DNA from: Streptosporangium sp. NBC_01495
GTDB lineage: Bacteria; Actinomycetota; Actinomycetes; Streptosporangiales; Streptosporangiaceae
Direction of reading: 5' to 3'
Assembly (NCBI RefSeq): GCF_036250735.1
Contig: NZ_CP109430.1
Span: 8,804,001 to 8,868,000 of the forward strand
DNA: 64,000 nt
The notes under the pieces: generated by a model
What the model was told of the DNA's origin: nothing
Database searches by the model: none
What the model saw: the letters and a program-made list of their open reading frames with translations, nothing else
In this document: piece by piece, positions 34,636 to 42,992 of the stretch
Numbering within the stretch: the stretch's first letter is position 1
Layout: each line of letters begins with the position of its first letter
Position numbers and translations under genes: made by a program

Positions 34636-34692
34636 AAAGCCCCACATGGATCGAGTCCGCCTCTTCGAGCGGACTCTTACGGGGCCTTTTTT
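34636..34692. promoter_or_regulatory. Nested hairpin between rpmJ and rpsM
   Basis: An inner 8-bp stem GAGTCCGC/GCGGACTC (34653-34660 with 34669-34676) is flanked by an outer AAAGCCCC/GGGGCCTTT pairing (34636-34643 with 34681-34688). Plus-strand T and minus-strand T tracts flank it on both sides, so it resembles a bidirectional terminator placed inside the infA-rpmJ-rpsM order. It could be an attenuator that partly separates infA-rpmJ from the alpha operon. Confidence 0.6.
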
Positions 34693-34699
34693 GGAGCGA

Positions 34700-34813
34700 C
34701 TAGCCCTGACGCTGCTTGTGGCGCAGGTTGTCGCAGATCACCATGACGCGACCGTGCCGGCGAATCACCTTGCACTTGTCACAGATCTTCTTGACGCTCG
34801 GCTTGACCTTCAT
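34700..34813 (-). CDS. rpmJ: 50S ribosomal protein L36 (zinc-binding form)
   Basis: 37 residues (MKVKPSVKKICDKCKVIRRH, then GRVMVICDNLRHKQRQG). Cys11, Cys14, Cys27 and His32 make the zinc site of the C+ form; many actinobacteria also carry a zinc-independent copy elsewhere that is used when zinc is scarce. It lies 25 bp downstream of infA. Confidence 0.97.
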   Translation of the reverse strand: MKVKPSVKKICDKCKVIRRHGRVMVICDNLRHKQRQG

Positions 34814-34838
34814 AGTCCTATTCGTCCCTCAGACGCGC

Positions 34839-35060
34839 TTACTTGTATCGGTAGACGATCCGCCCACGACTGAGGTCGTAGGGGCTCAGTTCGACGACAA
34901 CCCTGTCGTCAGGAAGGATCCGGATGTAGTGCATCCGCATCCGCCCGCTGATGTGGGCCAGGACCTTATGGCCGTTGTCGAGTTGCACCCGGAACATCGC
35001 GTTCGGGAGCGACTCAACCACAGTGCCCTCGATCTCGATGGCGCCGTCTTTCTTGGCCAT
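34839..35060 (-). CDS. infA: Translation initiation factor IF-1
   Basis: 73 residues, one OB-fold (MAKKDGAIEIEGTVVESLPN, then KVLAHISGRMRMHYIRILPG-like; here RILPDDRVVVELSPYDLSRG). IF-1 occupies the 30S A site during initiation and assists IF-2 and IF-3. It is the first gene of the infA-rpmJ block, with a long upstream gap. Confidence 0.97.
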   Translation of the reverse strand: MAKKDGAIEIEGTVVESLPNAMFRVQLDNGHKVLAHISGRMRMHYIRILPDDRVVVELSPYDLSRGRIVYRYK

Positions 35061-35586
35061 GTCCCTCGCGTTTCACTGATCGGTCGTCTGAGGCTTCGGA
35101 ACACTAAGCAGCCGCGACCCAGCGCTTCGATGAGAGCGGCGGTTGCGACACCGCCGATGCGCAATGGTCATAGTGAACCGAAGAAGGAGTGTACGGCACC
35201 GGGCGAGGAAATGCTAAACACACGGCCGGTACCTTGACACAACCGCTACAAAGGATACCGCAGATCCCGAGCGGGACGGACGGCACGGCTCGACGCGCGA
35301 ATACTCGTGCCCCCATTGTGGCATGTCCGGCCAGGTCAGGCCACCATCCCGGCGGCGGGCCCGGCAGATCAGGCCGGTATCCGGGCGGCCGGCGCCGTCC
35401 CCGCCGCCCCGGGCGGGCCCCCGGCCGGCCGGACCGGGCCGTCGTTCCCGATCTGGACCAGGTCCTCTTTCCCTGCCTGGACCGGGCCGTCGTTCCAGGC
35501 CCGGCCGGGCCTCGCGTGCCGCAGCACCCGGACCGCGCCCGGACCGGGCCCGCGACGCCCTCCGCCTCCGTCGCACCCGCGACACG

Positions 35587-35620
35587 GAAAAACCCCCCGG
35601 CGACCCGGCGCCGGGGGGCT
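35587..35620 (-). terminator. Intrinsic terminator of the Phe/Gly-rich secreted protein gene
   Basis: A 10-bp stem CGCCGGGGGG/CCCCCCGGCG (minus strand; plus arms 35609-35618 and 35593-35602) with a 6-nt loop is followed by five T on the minus strand (plus A at 35588-35592). It lies about 175 bp after the stop of the secreted protein gene. Confidence 0.8.
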
Positions 35621-35640
35621 TGCTCGGCCAACCTTACCGA

Positions 35641-35715
35641 TCAACGTTCCTCGATCGGTTTTCCCCGAGCGAGACTTCTCGGTCGACGTTCCTCGATCGA
35701 CGCTCCTCGGTCACG
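35641..35715. repeat. Three short direct repeats downstream of the secreted protein gene
   Basis: TCAACGTTCCTCGATCGG (35641), TCGACGTTCCTCGATCGA (about 35683) and CGACGCTCCTCGGTCACG (about 35699) are imperfect copies of one motif; the last two are adjacent and overlap by a CGA. They lie between the gene and its terminator, so they would be in the 3' UTR. Function unknown. Confidence 0.5.
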
Positions 35716-35793
35716 TCCCGCTGAAAGGCCCCCCCGCCCTCACCGGGTGACCCTGACTCCTCGGACCGTCTCCGCGGAAGGCGTCGGAAGACC

Positions 35794-36276
35794 TCAGAAG
35801 GCGTCGCCCCAGCGGCCGCAGTCGTCGAACTTGTCGCGGCCCTCGCAGACCCGGATCTTGAAGTCGTCGAAGCCGCCGCTCTTCTTGAACCCGCCGAACT
35901 TGTTGAAACCGGAGTTGCCGAAGGTGTTGAACACCTTGGTGTGCGAGCCGAACCTGTCGTGCCACTTGAACCACACGTAGCTGCGCTGGCGGTCACGGTC
36001 ACGGTCGAACAGGTCGCCGTAGAACCAGTAGCGGCCACCGCTGCTGGTCCAGTAACCCTTGAAGTAGGAGCGGTTGCCGAAGCTCTCGCCACCGCCGAAG
36101 CCCGAGTAGTACGGACCGAAGAAGTGCTTGTTCGACGCCTGGGTCTCCTGGACCGCGACGGCGGACCCGGCCGAGGCCTGCGAGGCCGAGGCCATCGCCG
36201 ACGGGGCGGCGACCACGCCCGCGGCCAGCGAACCCGCCAGGGCCGCTCCGACCAGGGCTGTACGGATCTTGCTCAT
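35794..36276 (-). CDS. Small secreted Phe/Gly/aromatic-rich protein (unknown function)
   Basis: 160 residues from ATG 36276, after AGGAGGAAGATTCC. A classic signal peptide (MSKIRTALVGAALAGSLAAG, Ala-rich, cleavage probably after SAMA) leads to an unusual mature part very rich in Phe, Gly, Tyr, Trp, Arg and Asp (HFFGPYYSGFGGG, YFKGYWTSSGGRYWFYGDLF, NTFGNSGFNKFGGFKK). Two Cys near the C terminus (VCEGRDKFDDCG) could be bridged. I recognise no family. The composition resembles low-complexity surface or self-associating proteins. Confidence 0.78.
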   Translation of the reverse strand: MSKIRTALVGAALAGSLAAGVVAAPSAMASASQASAGSAVAVQETQASNKHFFGPYYSGFGGGESFGNRSYFKGYWTSSGGRYWFYGDLFDRDRDRQRSYVWFKWHDRFGSHTKVFNTFGNSGFNKFGGFKKSGGFDDFKIRVCEGRDKFDDCGRWGDAF

Positions 36277-36387
36277 GGAATCTTCCTCCTGTGAAACGGG
36301 GTCCTGCTGTTCGGACACCGCTCACGTTAGGAAGATTCAACGCGCCCTTCTGTGGAGGAATGCACACTCAACGCCCAGAGTGCACTA

Positions 36388-36846
36388 TTACCGGTTCTTC
36401 TCCCGCTTCTGGCCGCCGGCGATCGTCGACACCAGCAACACCACACCCCACGGGCCCATCACCCACAGCGGCCACGGGTAGGGGAAGTGGTCGCCGGTCA
36501 ACCCGATGATGAGCCAGATCATCCAGTTGATGCCGCTGGCCGTCGCCCAGACGCCCCAGGCCTCCGCCAGCTTCTTGTTCCCCGTCTCCTTCCCCGCGCC
36601 CGCCCTGGCACGCTCAGGGGCGCGGGAAGGGACCTCTGGGAGCCGGCCCAGGTCGACGTCGGGAAGATCTGAGGTCAGGACGGCGAGCTCGCCGTACGTC
36701 TTGCTGGTGTAGAGCTGTTCGAGGCGCTCGTCGAACTCCTCCGTGGTCAGGCGGCCCTGCGCGTAGTGCTCCCTCAGGACCGAGGCGACCTTGTCGCGAT
36801 CTCCGTCGGAGGCTCGCATCTCCGGACCAGCCGCCATGTCAACCAC
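36388..36846 (-). CDS. DUF1707 and two-TM domain membrane protein
   Basis: 152 residues. The N-terminal DUF1707 domain (residues ~8-60: PEMRASDGDRDKVASVLREH, then GRLTTEEFDERLEQLYTSKT) is joined by a basic linker to two membrane helices (INWMIWLIIGLTG and PLWVMGPWGVVLLVSTIAGG). DUF1707 proteins are abundant in actinobacteria and have no established biochemical role. It follows map by 23 bp and so may be read from the secY-adk-map transcript. Confidence 0.9.
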   Translation of the reverse strand: MVDMAAGPEMRASDGDRDKVASVLREHYAQGRLTTEEFDERLEQLYTSKTYGELAVLTSDLPDVDLGRLPEVPSRAPERARAGAGKETGNKKLAEAWGVWATASGINWMIWLIIGLTGDHFPYPWPLWVMGPWGVVLLVSTIAGGQKREKNR

Positions 36847-36869
36847 ATCCGCTCGCCGGCGGGCCCGAA

Positions 36870-37688
36870 CTAGCCCGCGTCTCCCAACAGGTCGGCAAGC
36901 CGCTCTTTCCCCCCGTCAAGGGCGGTCAATACCCAAGGACCATTATGTGTCACGGCGACGCTGTGTTCGAAGTGTGCGGAGACCTTCCCGTCGATCGTCA
37001 CCACGGTCCAGTCGTCGGCCAGCACCTTGGTCCGGTCCGTCCCGAGGTTGACCATCGGCTCGACGGCGAAGCACATGCCCGGCTCGAACTTCGGGCCCCG
37101 GCCCGGCTTGCCGTGGTTGGCCACCCACGGGTCCATGTGCATCTCGGTGCCGATGCCGTGGCCGCCGTACTCCTGCGGGATGCCGTAGCGCCCCTGGGAG
37201 CGGACGTACTTCTCCACCTCGTGCCCGATGTCGGACAGGTGGCGGCCCACGGTGAGCGCGGCGATGCCCCGCCACATGGCCTCCTCGGTGACCCTCATCA
37301 GCTCGGTCAGCTTGGGATCCACCTCGCCGACCGGGACCGTGACGGCCGAGTCGCCGTGCCAGCCGTCCAGGATGGCGCCGCAGTCGATCGAGATGATGTC
37401 GCCCTCCTCCAGCGGACGGCGGTCACTCGGGATGCCGTGGACGACCTCGTGGTTGACCGAGGCGCAGATCGTCGCGGGGAAACCCTGGTAGCCCTTGAAG
37501 GAGGGGATCGCCCCCTCGTCCCTGATCGCCTTCTCCGCGATCGCGTCGAGGTCCAGGGGCGTCATGCCCGGCTGGACGCTCTCCCGCAGGAGCTGCAGGG
37601 TACGGCCGACCACGAGGCCGGCCGCCCGCATCTTGTCCACCTGCTCGGGCGTCTTCATCTGAATTCCGTGCTTGTTCTTCTTGAACAC
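36870..37688 (-). CDS. map: Type I methionine aminopeptidase
   Basis: 272 residues from GTG 37688, preceded by AGGGGGT at 7 nt; a GTG at 37694 is also possible. It removes the initiator Met from nascent proteins. The five metal ligands are visible: Asp in SIDCGAILDGWHGDSAV (two Asp), His in YGGHGIGTEMH, Glu in CFAVEPM and Glu in SAHFEHSVAV. It lies downstream of adk, as in most actinobacterial spc operons. Confidence 0.96.
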   Translation of the reverse strand: MFKKNKHGIQMKTPEQVDKMRAAGLVVGRTLQLLRESVQPGMTPLDLDAIAEKAIRDEGAIPSFKGYQGFPATICASVNHEVVHGIPSDRRPLEEGDIISIDCGAILDGWHGDSAVTVPVGEVDPKLTELMRVTEEAMWRGIAALTVGRHLSDIGHEVEKYVRSQGRYGIPQEYGGHGIGTEMHMDPWVANHGKPGRGPKFEPGMCFAVEPMVNLGTDRTKVLADDWTVVTIDGKVSAHFEHSVAVTHNGPWVLTALDGGKERLADLLGDAG

Positions 37689-37755
37689 GTGCACACCCCC
37701 TGGGGTGGTTCAACGGGCGGTCCGGGACCCCAATTCCCCCGATTCTGCCCTAAAT

Positions 37756-37807
37756 GACAGCACGCCACCCATGGGAAACCCATGGATGGCGTGCATCGCG
37801 TGCTGTC
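37756..37807 (-). promoter_or_regulatory. Long hairpin with alternative pairing between adk and map
   Basis: On the minus strand the segment reads as a stem of about 20 bp (CACGCCATCCATGGG with CCCATGGGTGGCGTG, loop TTT, continued by GACAG/CTGTC after a 9-nt bulge). The bulged part duplicates CACGC, so a second, mutually exclusive pairing GACAGCACGC/GCGTGCTGTC is possible. It lies directly after the adk stop. Confidence 0.6.
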
Positions 37808-37813
37808 GCCTCG

Positions 37814-38464
37814 CTAGCCGATGAAGGGGTTCAGAGCCTCCATCGAGCGCTGGGTGACCTCTTCCACCGGACCCGTGGCGTCGACGCCGACCAGGATGCC
37901 CTCGTCGGCGTAGAAGGAGACCAGGGGAGCCGTCTGCTCCTGGTAGACCTCCAGGCGGTGCCTGACGGTCGCCTCCTTGTCGTCGTCCCGCTGGTACAGC
38001 CGGCCGTTGCAGGCGTCGCAGACGTCGTCCTTCTTGTCATCGAAGTCGACATGCCAGATGCGGCCGCACTGGCTGCAGGTCCGGCGTCCCGCGAGCCTGC
38101 GGACGACCTCCTCGTCGTCGACCACGAGCTCCAGGACAATGTCCAGACCGACCTGGAACTCGGCGAGGATCTTCTTCAGGATCTCGGCCTGGGGCACGTT
38201 CCTGGGGAAGCCGTCGAGCAGGAAACCGTCCTGCGCGTCGTTCTCGGCGAGGCGGTCGCGGACCATCGCGATGGTGACCTCGTCGGGCACGAGGTCGCCA
38301 CGGTCCATGTATTCCTTGGCAAGCTTGCCGAGCTCCGTGCCGCCCGAGACGTTGGCGCGGAAGATGTCCCCTGTCGAAATCTTCGGGATCGACAGGTTCG
38401 ATGCGACGAACTGGGCCTGTGTCCCCTTACCCGCTCCGGGGGGCCCGACCAGGACGAGGCGCAC
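37814..38464 (-). CDS. adk: Adenylate kinase (zinc-type LID)
   Basis: 216 residues starting with GTG; it interconverts ATP, AMP and ADP. The P-loop GPPGAGKGT is at residues 7-15. The LID domain carries Cys130, Cys133, Cys149 and Cys152 (CSQC, CDAC), a structural zinc site typical of Gram-positive enzymes. The start codon shares one base with the secY stop (TAGTG), so the two are translationally coupled. Confidence 0.97.
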   Translation of the reverse strand: MRLVLVGPPGAGKGTQAQFVASNLSIPKISTGDIFRANVSGGTELGKLAKEYMDRGDLVPDEVTIAMVRDRLAENDAQDGFLLDGFPRNVPQAEILKKILAEFQVGLDIVLELVVDDEEVVRRLAGRRTCSQCGRIWHVDFDDKKDDVCDACNGRLYQRDDDKEATVRHRLEVYQEQTAPLVSFYADEGILVGVDATGPVEEVTQRSMEALNPFIG

Positions 38465-39783
38465 TACTTCAGGAAGCCTTCATAGTTGCGCTGCTGCAGC
38501 TGGCTCTCGATCTGCTTCACGGTGTCAAGGCCGACACCAACCATGATCAGAATGCTCGTCCCTCCGAACGGGAAGTTCTGACTCGCGCCGACGAGCGCCA
38601 GCGCGACGATCGGCACCATGGAGATCAGGCCCAGATACAGCGCGCCAGGAGCGGTGAGTCGCGTGAGCACGTAGTTCAAGTACTCAGCCGTCGGGCGACC
38701 CGGGCGGATGCCCGGGATGAACCCACCGTACTTCTTCATGTTGTCGGCGACTTCAACGGGGTTGAAGGTAATCGACACGTAGAAGTACGTGAAGAAGACG
38801 ATAAGCAGGAAGAAAGTGATCATGTACGTCGGGGTGGTCCCGCCGCCGCCGAACTCCTGCGAGATCCACTGGATGATCGGGTGCGGCTCTTCCTGGGTGT
38901 TCGTGAAGAGCGTCGTGATCAGCTGCGGAAGGTAGAGCAGCGAGGAGGCGAAGATGACCGGGATGATGCCGGCCTGGTTGACCTTCAGCGGGATGTAGGT
39001 CGACGTCCCGCCGTACATTCTGCGGCCGACCATGCGCTTGGCGTACTGCACCGGGATCCGGCGCTGTGCCTGCTCCACCATCACGACCAGGGCGATCATC
39101 GCGATACCGACGACGATGACCACGGCGAAGACGAAGCCACCCTTCTGGCGGGCGATGTTCAGCAGCTCGGACGGGAAGACCGCGATGACCTGCGTGAAGA
39201 TCAGGATGGACATGCCGTTGCCGATGCCGCGATCGGTGACGAGCTCGCCCAGCCACATGACGACGGCGGTGCCGGCGGTCATGGTCAGCACCATCGTGAC
39301 GATGGCGAAGACGTTGTCCTTGTCGAGGAGGATCTCCTCGCGGCACTGCGGGAACAGCTGGCCACTGCGAGCCAGGGCCACGAAGGCGGTCGACTGCAGG
39401 ACCGCCAGGCCGACCGTCAGGTAACGGGTGTACTGTGTGATCTTGGTCTGTCCGGCCTGTCCCTCCTTCTTGAGGGCTTCCAGGCGCGGAATGACCACGA
39501 CGAGCAGCTGAAGAATGATGCTCGCGGTGATGTACGGCATGATGCCGAGGGCGAAGACTGAGAGTTTCAGCAGGGCGCCGCCGCTGAACAGCTGCACCAT
39601 TCCGTAGATGTTGCCCGCGTCCCCCGCCTGCGCCTGGGTGAGACAACGGCTGATGTTCTCGGTATGCACACCCGGGGTCGGCATAACCGACCCAAGTCGG
39701 AACAGCGCGATGATGCTCAAAGTGAAGAGCAGCTTCTTACGCAGGTCCGGCGTACGGAACGCTCGGGTAAATGCGGTCAGCAC
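38464..39783 (-). CDS. secY: Preprotein translocase subunit SecY
   Basis: 439 residues with ten predicted membrane helices, forming the protein-conducting channel for Sec-dependent export and membrane insertion. Family-typical segments include MLTAFTRAFRTPDLRKKLLF at the N terminus, the cytosolic loop before GYIPGIRPG-like (here YGGFIPGIRPGRPTAEYLNY) and the C-terminal LLQQRNYEGFLK-like tail. It is encoded after rplO with a ~180-bp spacer and is coupled to adk. Confidence 0.97.
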   Translation of the reverse strand: MLTAFTRAFRTPDLRKKLLFTLSIIALFRLGSVMPTPGVHTENISRCLTQAQAGDAGNIYGMVQLFSGGALLKLSVFALGIMPYITASIILQLLVVVIPRLEALKKEGQAGQTKITQYTRYLTVGLAVLQSTAFVALARSGQLFPQCREEILLDKDNVFAIVTMVLTMTAGTAVVMWLGELVTDRGIGNGMSILIFTQVIAVFPSELLNIARQKGGFVFAVVIVVGIAMIALVVMVEQAQRRIPVQYAKRMVGRRMYGGTSTYIPLKVNQAGIIPVIFASSLLYLPQLITTLFTNTQEEPHPIIQWISQEFGGGGTTPTYMITFFLLIVFFTYFYVSITFNPVEVADNMKKYGGFIPGIRPGRPTAEYLNYVLTRLTAPGALYLGLISMVPIVALALVGASQNFPFGGTSILIMVGVGLDTVKQIESQLQQRNYEGFLK

Positions 39784-39962
39784 GGTCCCTCCTGCGCGCC
39801 TGAAAGGCGAGGTCGGTCAGCGATGGTGCGGGGGTGTTCCATCTTTGCCATATCCAGTCAATGAGCCCATGGAAATGAGTCGAGGCCCACTGTCCAGCGA
39901 ACTCTAACGCACTACGGGCGCGGGAGCCCATTACGAGCCCCCGCGCCGCGTGATGATAGCGC

Positions 39963-40418
39963 CTACAGCTCGGAGACGGAGCCTCCGGCAGCGGCGATCT
40001 TATCCTTGGCGCTCGCCGAGAAGGCATGCGCCTCCACGTTCAACGCCACGGAGATGTCACCGGTTCCCAGAACCTTGACGAGTTGGTTCTTGCGAACCGC
40101 GCCCTTGGCGACGAGCGTGTCGACGGTGACGTCGCCACCGTCGGGGAACAGCTCGCCGAGCCTGTCAAGGTTGACGACCTGGTAGGTCGTCTTGAACAGG
40201 GCGTTGGAGAAGCCCTTGAACTTGGGCAGGCGCCGCTGCAGCGGAACCTGACCACCCTCGAAGCCGAGCGGGACCTTGTTCCTGGCCCTCGTGCCCTTGG
40301 TGCCACGACCCGAGGTCTTGCCCTTGGACGCCTCGCCGCGGCCCTTGCGGACCTTCGACTTGTTGGCGCCGGGGGCCGGACGCAGGTGGTGGATGCGGAG
40401 CGGAGTGTTCTCTGCCAT
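39963..40418 (-). CDS. rplO: 50S ribosomal protein L15
   Basis: 151 residues: LRIHHLRPAPGANKSKVRKG, then the Gly/Arg-rich GRGTKGTRAR segment that reaches into 23S rRNA, and the globular C-terminal part. It is a late-assembly protein connecting domains of 23S rRNA. The 2-bp gap to rpmD indicates coupling. Confidence 0.97.
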   Translation of the reverse strand: MAENTPLRIHHLRPAPGANKSKVRKGRGEASKGKTSGRGTKGTRARNKVPLGFEGGQVPLQRRLPKFKGFSNALFKTTYQVVNLDRLGELFPDGGDVTVDTLVAKGAVRKNQLVKVLGTGDISVALNVEAHAFSASAKDKIAAAGGSVSEL

Positions 40419-40420
40419 GT

Positions 40421-40603
40421 CTAGTCGACCTCTTCCACGGTGACGAGGTGCGTCACCACGGTGACCATGCCGCGGATCTCCGGGCGGTCCTCCTTGACGA
40501 CGACGTCGCCGATTCGCTTCAGACCGAGCGAGCGCAGCGAGTCACGCTGGTTCTGCTTGCCACCGATCTTGGAACGGACCTGGGTAATCTTCAGGCGCGC
40601 CAT
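40421..40603 (-). CDS. rpmD: 50S ribosomal protein L30
   Basis: 60 residues (MARLKITQVRSKIGGKQNQR, GLKRIGDVVVKEDRPEIRGM), one compact domain on the 50S surface. It lies 3 bp after rpsE and 2 bp before rplO in the spc operon. Confidence 0.97.
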   Translation of the reverse strand: MARLKITQVRSKIGGKQNQRDSLRSLGLKRIGDVVVKEDRPEIRGMVTVVTHLVTVEEVD

Positions 40604-40606
40604 GAG

Positions 40607-41239
<633 letters not shown>

Positions 41240-41312
41240 TAGTGGTTCCTCTTCTCATTCGTAAGACGGGCCATCGGTTGCGATCCTGGATTGCGATCCT
41301 GGGACGGAGTCA

Positions 41313-41696
41313 TCAGAACTCCAGTCCGCCTTCGCGTGCGCTGTCTGCCAGCGCCGCGATGCGGCCCGCGTAGCGGTTGCCACCCCGGTCGAACACGACC
41401 GCGGTGATCCCGGCTGCCTTGGCCCGCTGAGCGAGAAGCTCGCCGACCTGCTTGGCCTTGTCGGTCTTGGCGCCCTCCGCCGTGCGCAGGGAGGCGTCCA
41501 TGGTGGACGCGCTCACCAGCGTGTGGCCCTGGGTGTCGTCGACGATCTGCACGAAGAGGTGCCTCGTGGAGCGGTTGACGACCAGGCGCGGACGCGTGGC
41601 CGTACCGGCCACCTTCTTGCGGACTCGGCCGTGGCGGCGGGCCCGCGAGACGGCGCGGGCGGCCGTGTGCTTGCCGAACGCAGTCTTGCCAGCCAT
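41313..41696 (-). CDS. rplR: 50S ribosomal protein L18
   Basis: 127 residues with an Arg-rich N terminus and the typical core (RLVVNRSTRHLFVQIVDDTQ, FDRGGNRYAGRIAALADSAR). It binds 5S rRNA with L5 in the central protuberance. It is 2 bp from rplF and 73 bp from rpsE. Confidence 0.97.
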   Translation of the reverse strand: MAGKTAFGKHTAARAVSRARRHGRVRKKVAGTATRPRLVVNRSTRHLFVQIVDDTQGHTLVSASTMDASLRTAEGAKTDKAKQVGELLAQRAKAAGITAVVFDRGGNRYAGRIAALADSAREGGLEF

Positions 41697-41698
41697 GC

Positions 41699-42241
41699 CT
41701 ACTTACCAGCCTTTCCGACCTTGCGGCGGATAACTTCACCCTGGTAGCGCACGCCCTTGCCCTTGTACGGGTCGGGCTTGCGCAACTTGCGGATGTTCGC
41801 GGCGATCTCGCCGACCTTCTGCTTGTCGATGCCGTCCACGTGGAACAGCGTCGGCCTCTCGACGCGGAAGGTGACACCCTCGGGGGCGTCGACGATCACC
41901 GGGTGGCTGAAGCCGAGAGCGAACTCGAGCTGAGTCGGGCTCTTGGCCTGCACGCGGTAACCGACGCCCACGATCTCCAGGGTCTTCGAGTAACCCTGGG
42001 TCACACCGGTCACCATGTTGGCGACCAGGGTGCGAGACAGGCCGTGCAGCGCACGGACCTTGTTCTCGTCGTTGGGACGGGTGACGGACAGATTGCCGTC
42101 GTCACCCTTGGCGATCGCGATGGGTTCCGCGACCGTGTGTGAAAGCGTGCCCTTGGGGCCCTTGACCGTGACGTCCCGGCCGTCGATGGCGACGTCCACT
42201 CCGTTCGGTACGGGGATGGGCAGCCGTCCGATTCTTGACAT
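41699..42241 (-). CDS. rplF: 50S ribosomal protein L6
   Basis: 180 residues from ATG 42241 (MSRIGRLPIPVPNGVDVAID). Two duplicated alpha/beta domains are visible, with the family end motif PDPYKGKGVRYQGEVIRRK. L6 lies near the factor-binding stalk base, close to the sarcin-ricin loop. Confidence 0.97.
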   Translation of the reverse strand: MSRIGRLPIPVPNGVDVAIDGRDVTVKGPKGTLSHTVAEPIAIAKGDDGNLSVTRPNDENKVRALHGLSRTLVANMVTGVTQGYSKTLEIVGVGYRVQAKSPTQLEFALGFSHPVIVDAPEGVTFRVERPTLFHVDGIDKQKVGEIAANIRKLRKPDPYKGKGVRYQGEVIRRKVGKAGK

Positions 42242-42258
42242 GCTGTTCGTTCTCCCCT

Positions 42259-42657
42259 CTACCAAACGAAGGCGAGGACTTCCCCGCCCACTCCACGCTT
42301 GCCGGCCTGCTTGTCCGTCATGAGACCGCCGGACGTCGAGATGATCGCGACGCCCAGTCCACCCAGGACTCGGGGCAGGTTGTCCTTCTTTGCATAGACC
42401 CGCAGGCCGGGCTTGGAGACCCGGCGCAGGCCCGCGAGGGACCGCTCACGGGTCGGCCCGAACTTCAGCTCCACCACGAGGTTCTTTCCGACCTTGGCGT
42501 CTTCGACGCTCCAGGACTGGATGTAACCCTCCTGCTGGAGGATCTCGGCGATGTGCGCCTTGATCTTCGAGTACGGCATCGCCACACTGTCGTGGTACGC
42601 CGAGTTCGCGTTTCGCAGACGCGTCAGCATGTCTGCGATCGGGTCAGTCATCGTCAT
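42259..42657 (-). CDS. rpsH: 30S ribosomal protein S8
   Basis: 132 residues (MTMTDPIADMLTRLRNANSA, VAIISTSGGLMTDKQAGKRG). S8 binds helix 21 of 16S rRNA early in assembly and in E. coli represses the spc operon at rplE; whether that holds here cannot be read from the sequence. A hairpin lies between it and rpsN. Confidence 0.97.
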   Translation of the reverse strand: MTMTDPIADMLTRLRNANSAYHDSVAMPYSKIKAHIAEILQQEGYIQSWSVEDAKVGKNLVVELKFGPTRERSLAGLRRVSKPGLRVYAKKDNLPRVLGGLGVAIISTSGGLMTDKQAGKRGVGGEVLAFVW

Positions 42658-42761
42658 GGCCGGTGGCCTTCCTCACCGCGGTTTCCACAGGGGACCTACG
42701 GTGCGGTCATGGGCGCCTGTAGTCGGCGCCCGGTGAATACGACTTTCTATGTGCGGCCGGT

Positions 42762-42797
42762 GCCGCGCGCGGGCCCGTGATCGCTCACGGGGCCGCG
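42762..42797 (-). promoter_or_regulatory. GC-rich hairpin between rpsN and rpsH
   Basis: An imperfect inverted repeat (CCGCGCGCGGGCCCGTGA against TCACGGGGCCGCGCGG, loop TCGC) occupies the first part of the 146-bp rpsN-rpsH spacer. No T run follows. It may be a processing or attenuation site inside the spc operon. Confidence 0.45.
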
Positions 42798-42804
42798 CGG
42801 AGGG

Positions 42805-42990
42805 CTACCAGCTCGACTTGGTGATGCCGGGCAGCTCGCCCCGGTGCGCCATCTCGCGGAAGCAGATGCGGCACAGGCCGAACTTCCTGTAGACGGCGCG
42901 GGGACGACCACAGCGCGAGCACCGAGTGTACGCCCGGACCTCGAACTTGGCCTTACGAGCAGCCTTGACCTTGAGCGACGTCTTCGCCAT
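42805..42990 (-). CDS. rpsN: 30S ribosomal protein S14, zinc-binding type Z
   Basis: 61 residues with two CxxC pairs (Cys24, Cys27, Cys40, Cys43), the short zinc-binding S14. Actinobacteria often carry a longer zinc-independent paralogue elsewhere under Zur control. It is 2 bp downstream of rplE. Confidence 0.96.
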   Translation of the reverse strand: MAKTSLKVKAARKAKFEVRAYTRCSRCGRPRAVYRKFGLCRICFREMAHRGELPGITKSSW

Positions 42991-42992
42991 GA

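Larger units (their letters stand above)
35061..35793. other. Long intergenic region upstream of infA
   Basis: 733 bp without a supported gene. The infA-proximal part is AT-richer and has a possible minus-strand promoter (TTGTGT, 18 bp, TTTAGC near 35205-35240), which I rate weak. Further on is a very GC-rich tract with an 18-bp perfect direct repeat (35431-35448 and 35479-35496, GGACCGGGCCGTCGTTCC). The terminator of the secreted-protein gene and short repeats at 35641-35715 follow. Confidence 0.4.

Noticed and set aside
35234..35239. Perfect TTGACA on the plus strand upstream of infA
   Set aside because: No -10 element at the right distance and no plus-strand gene follows.
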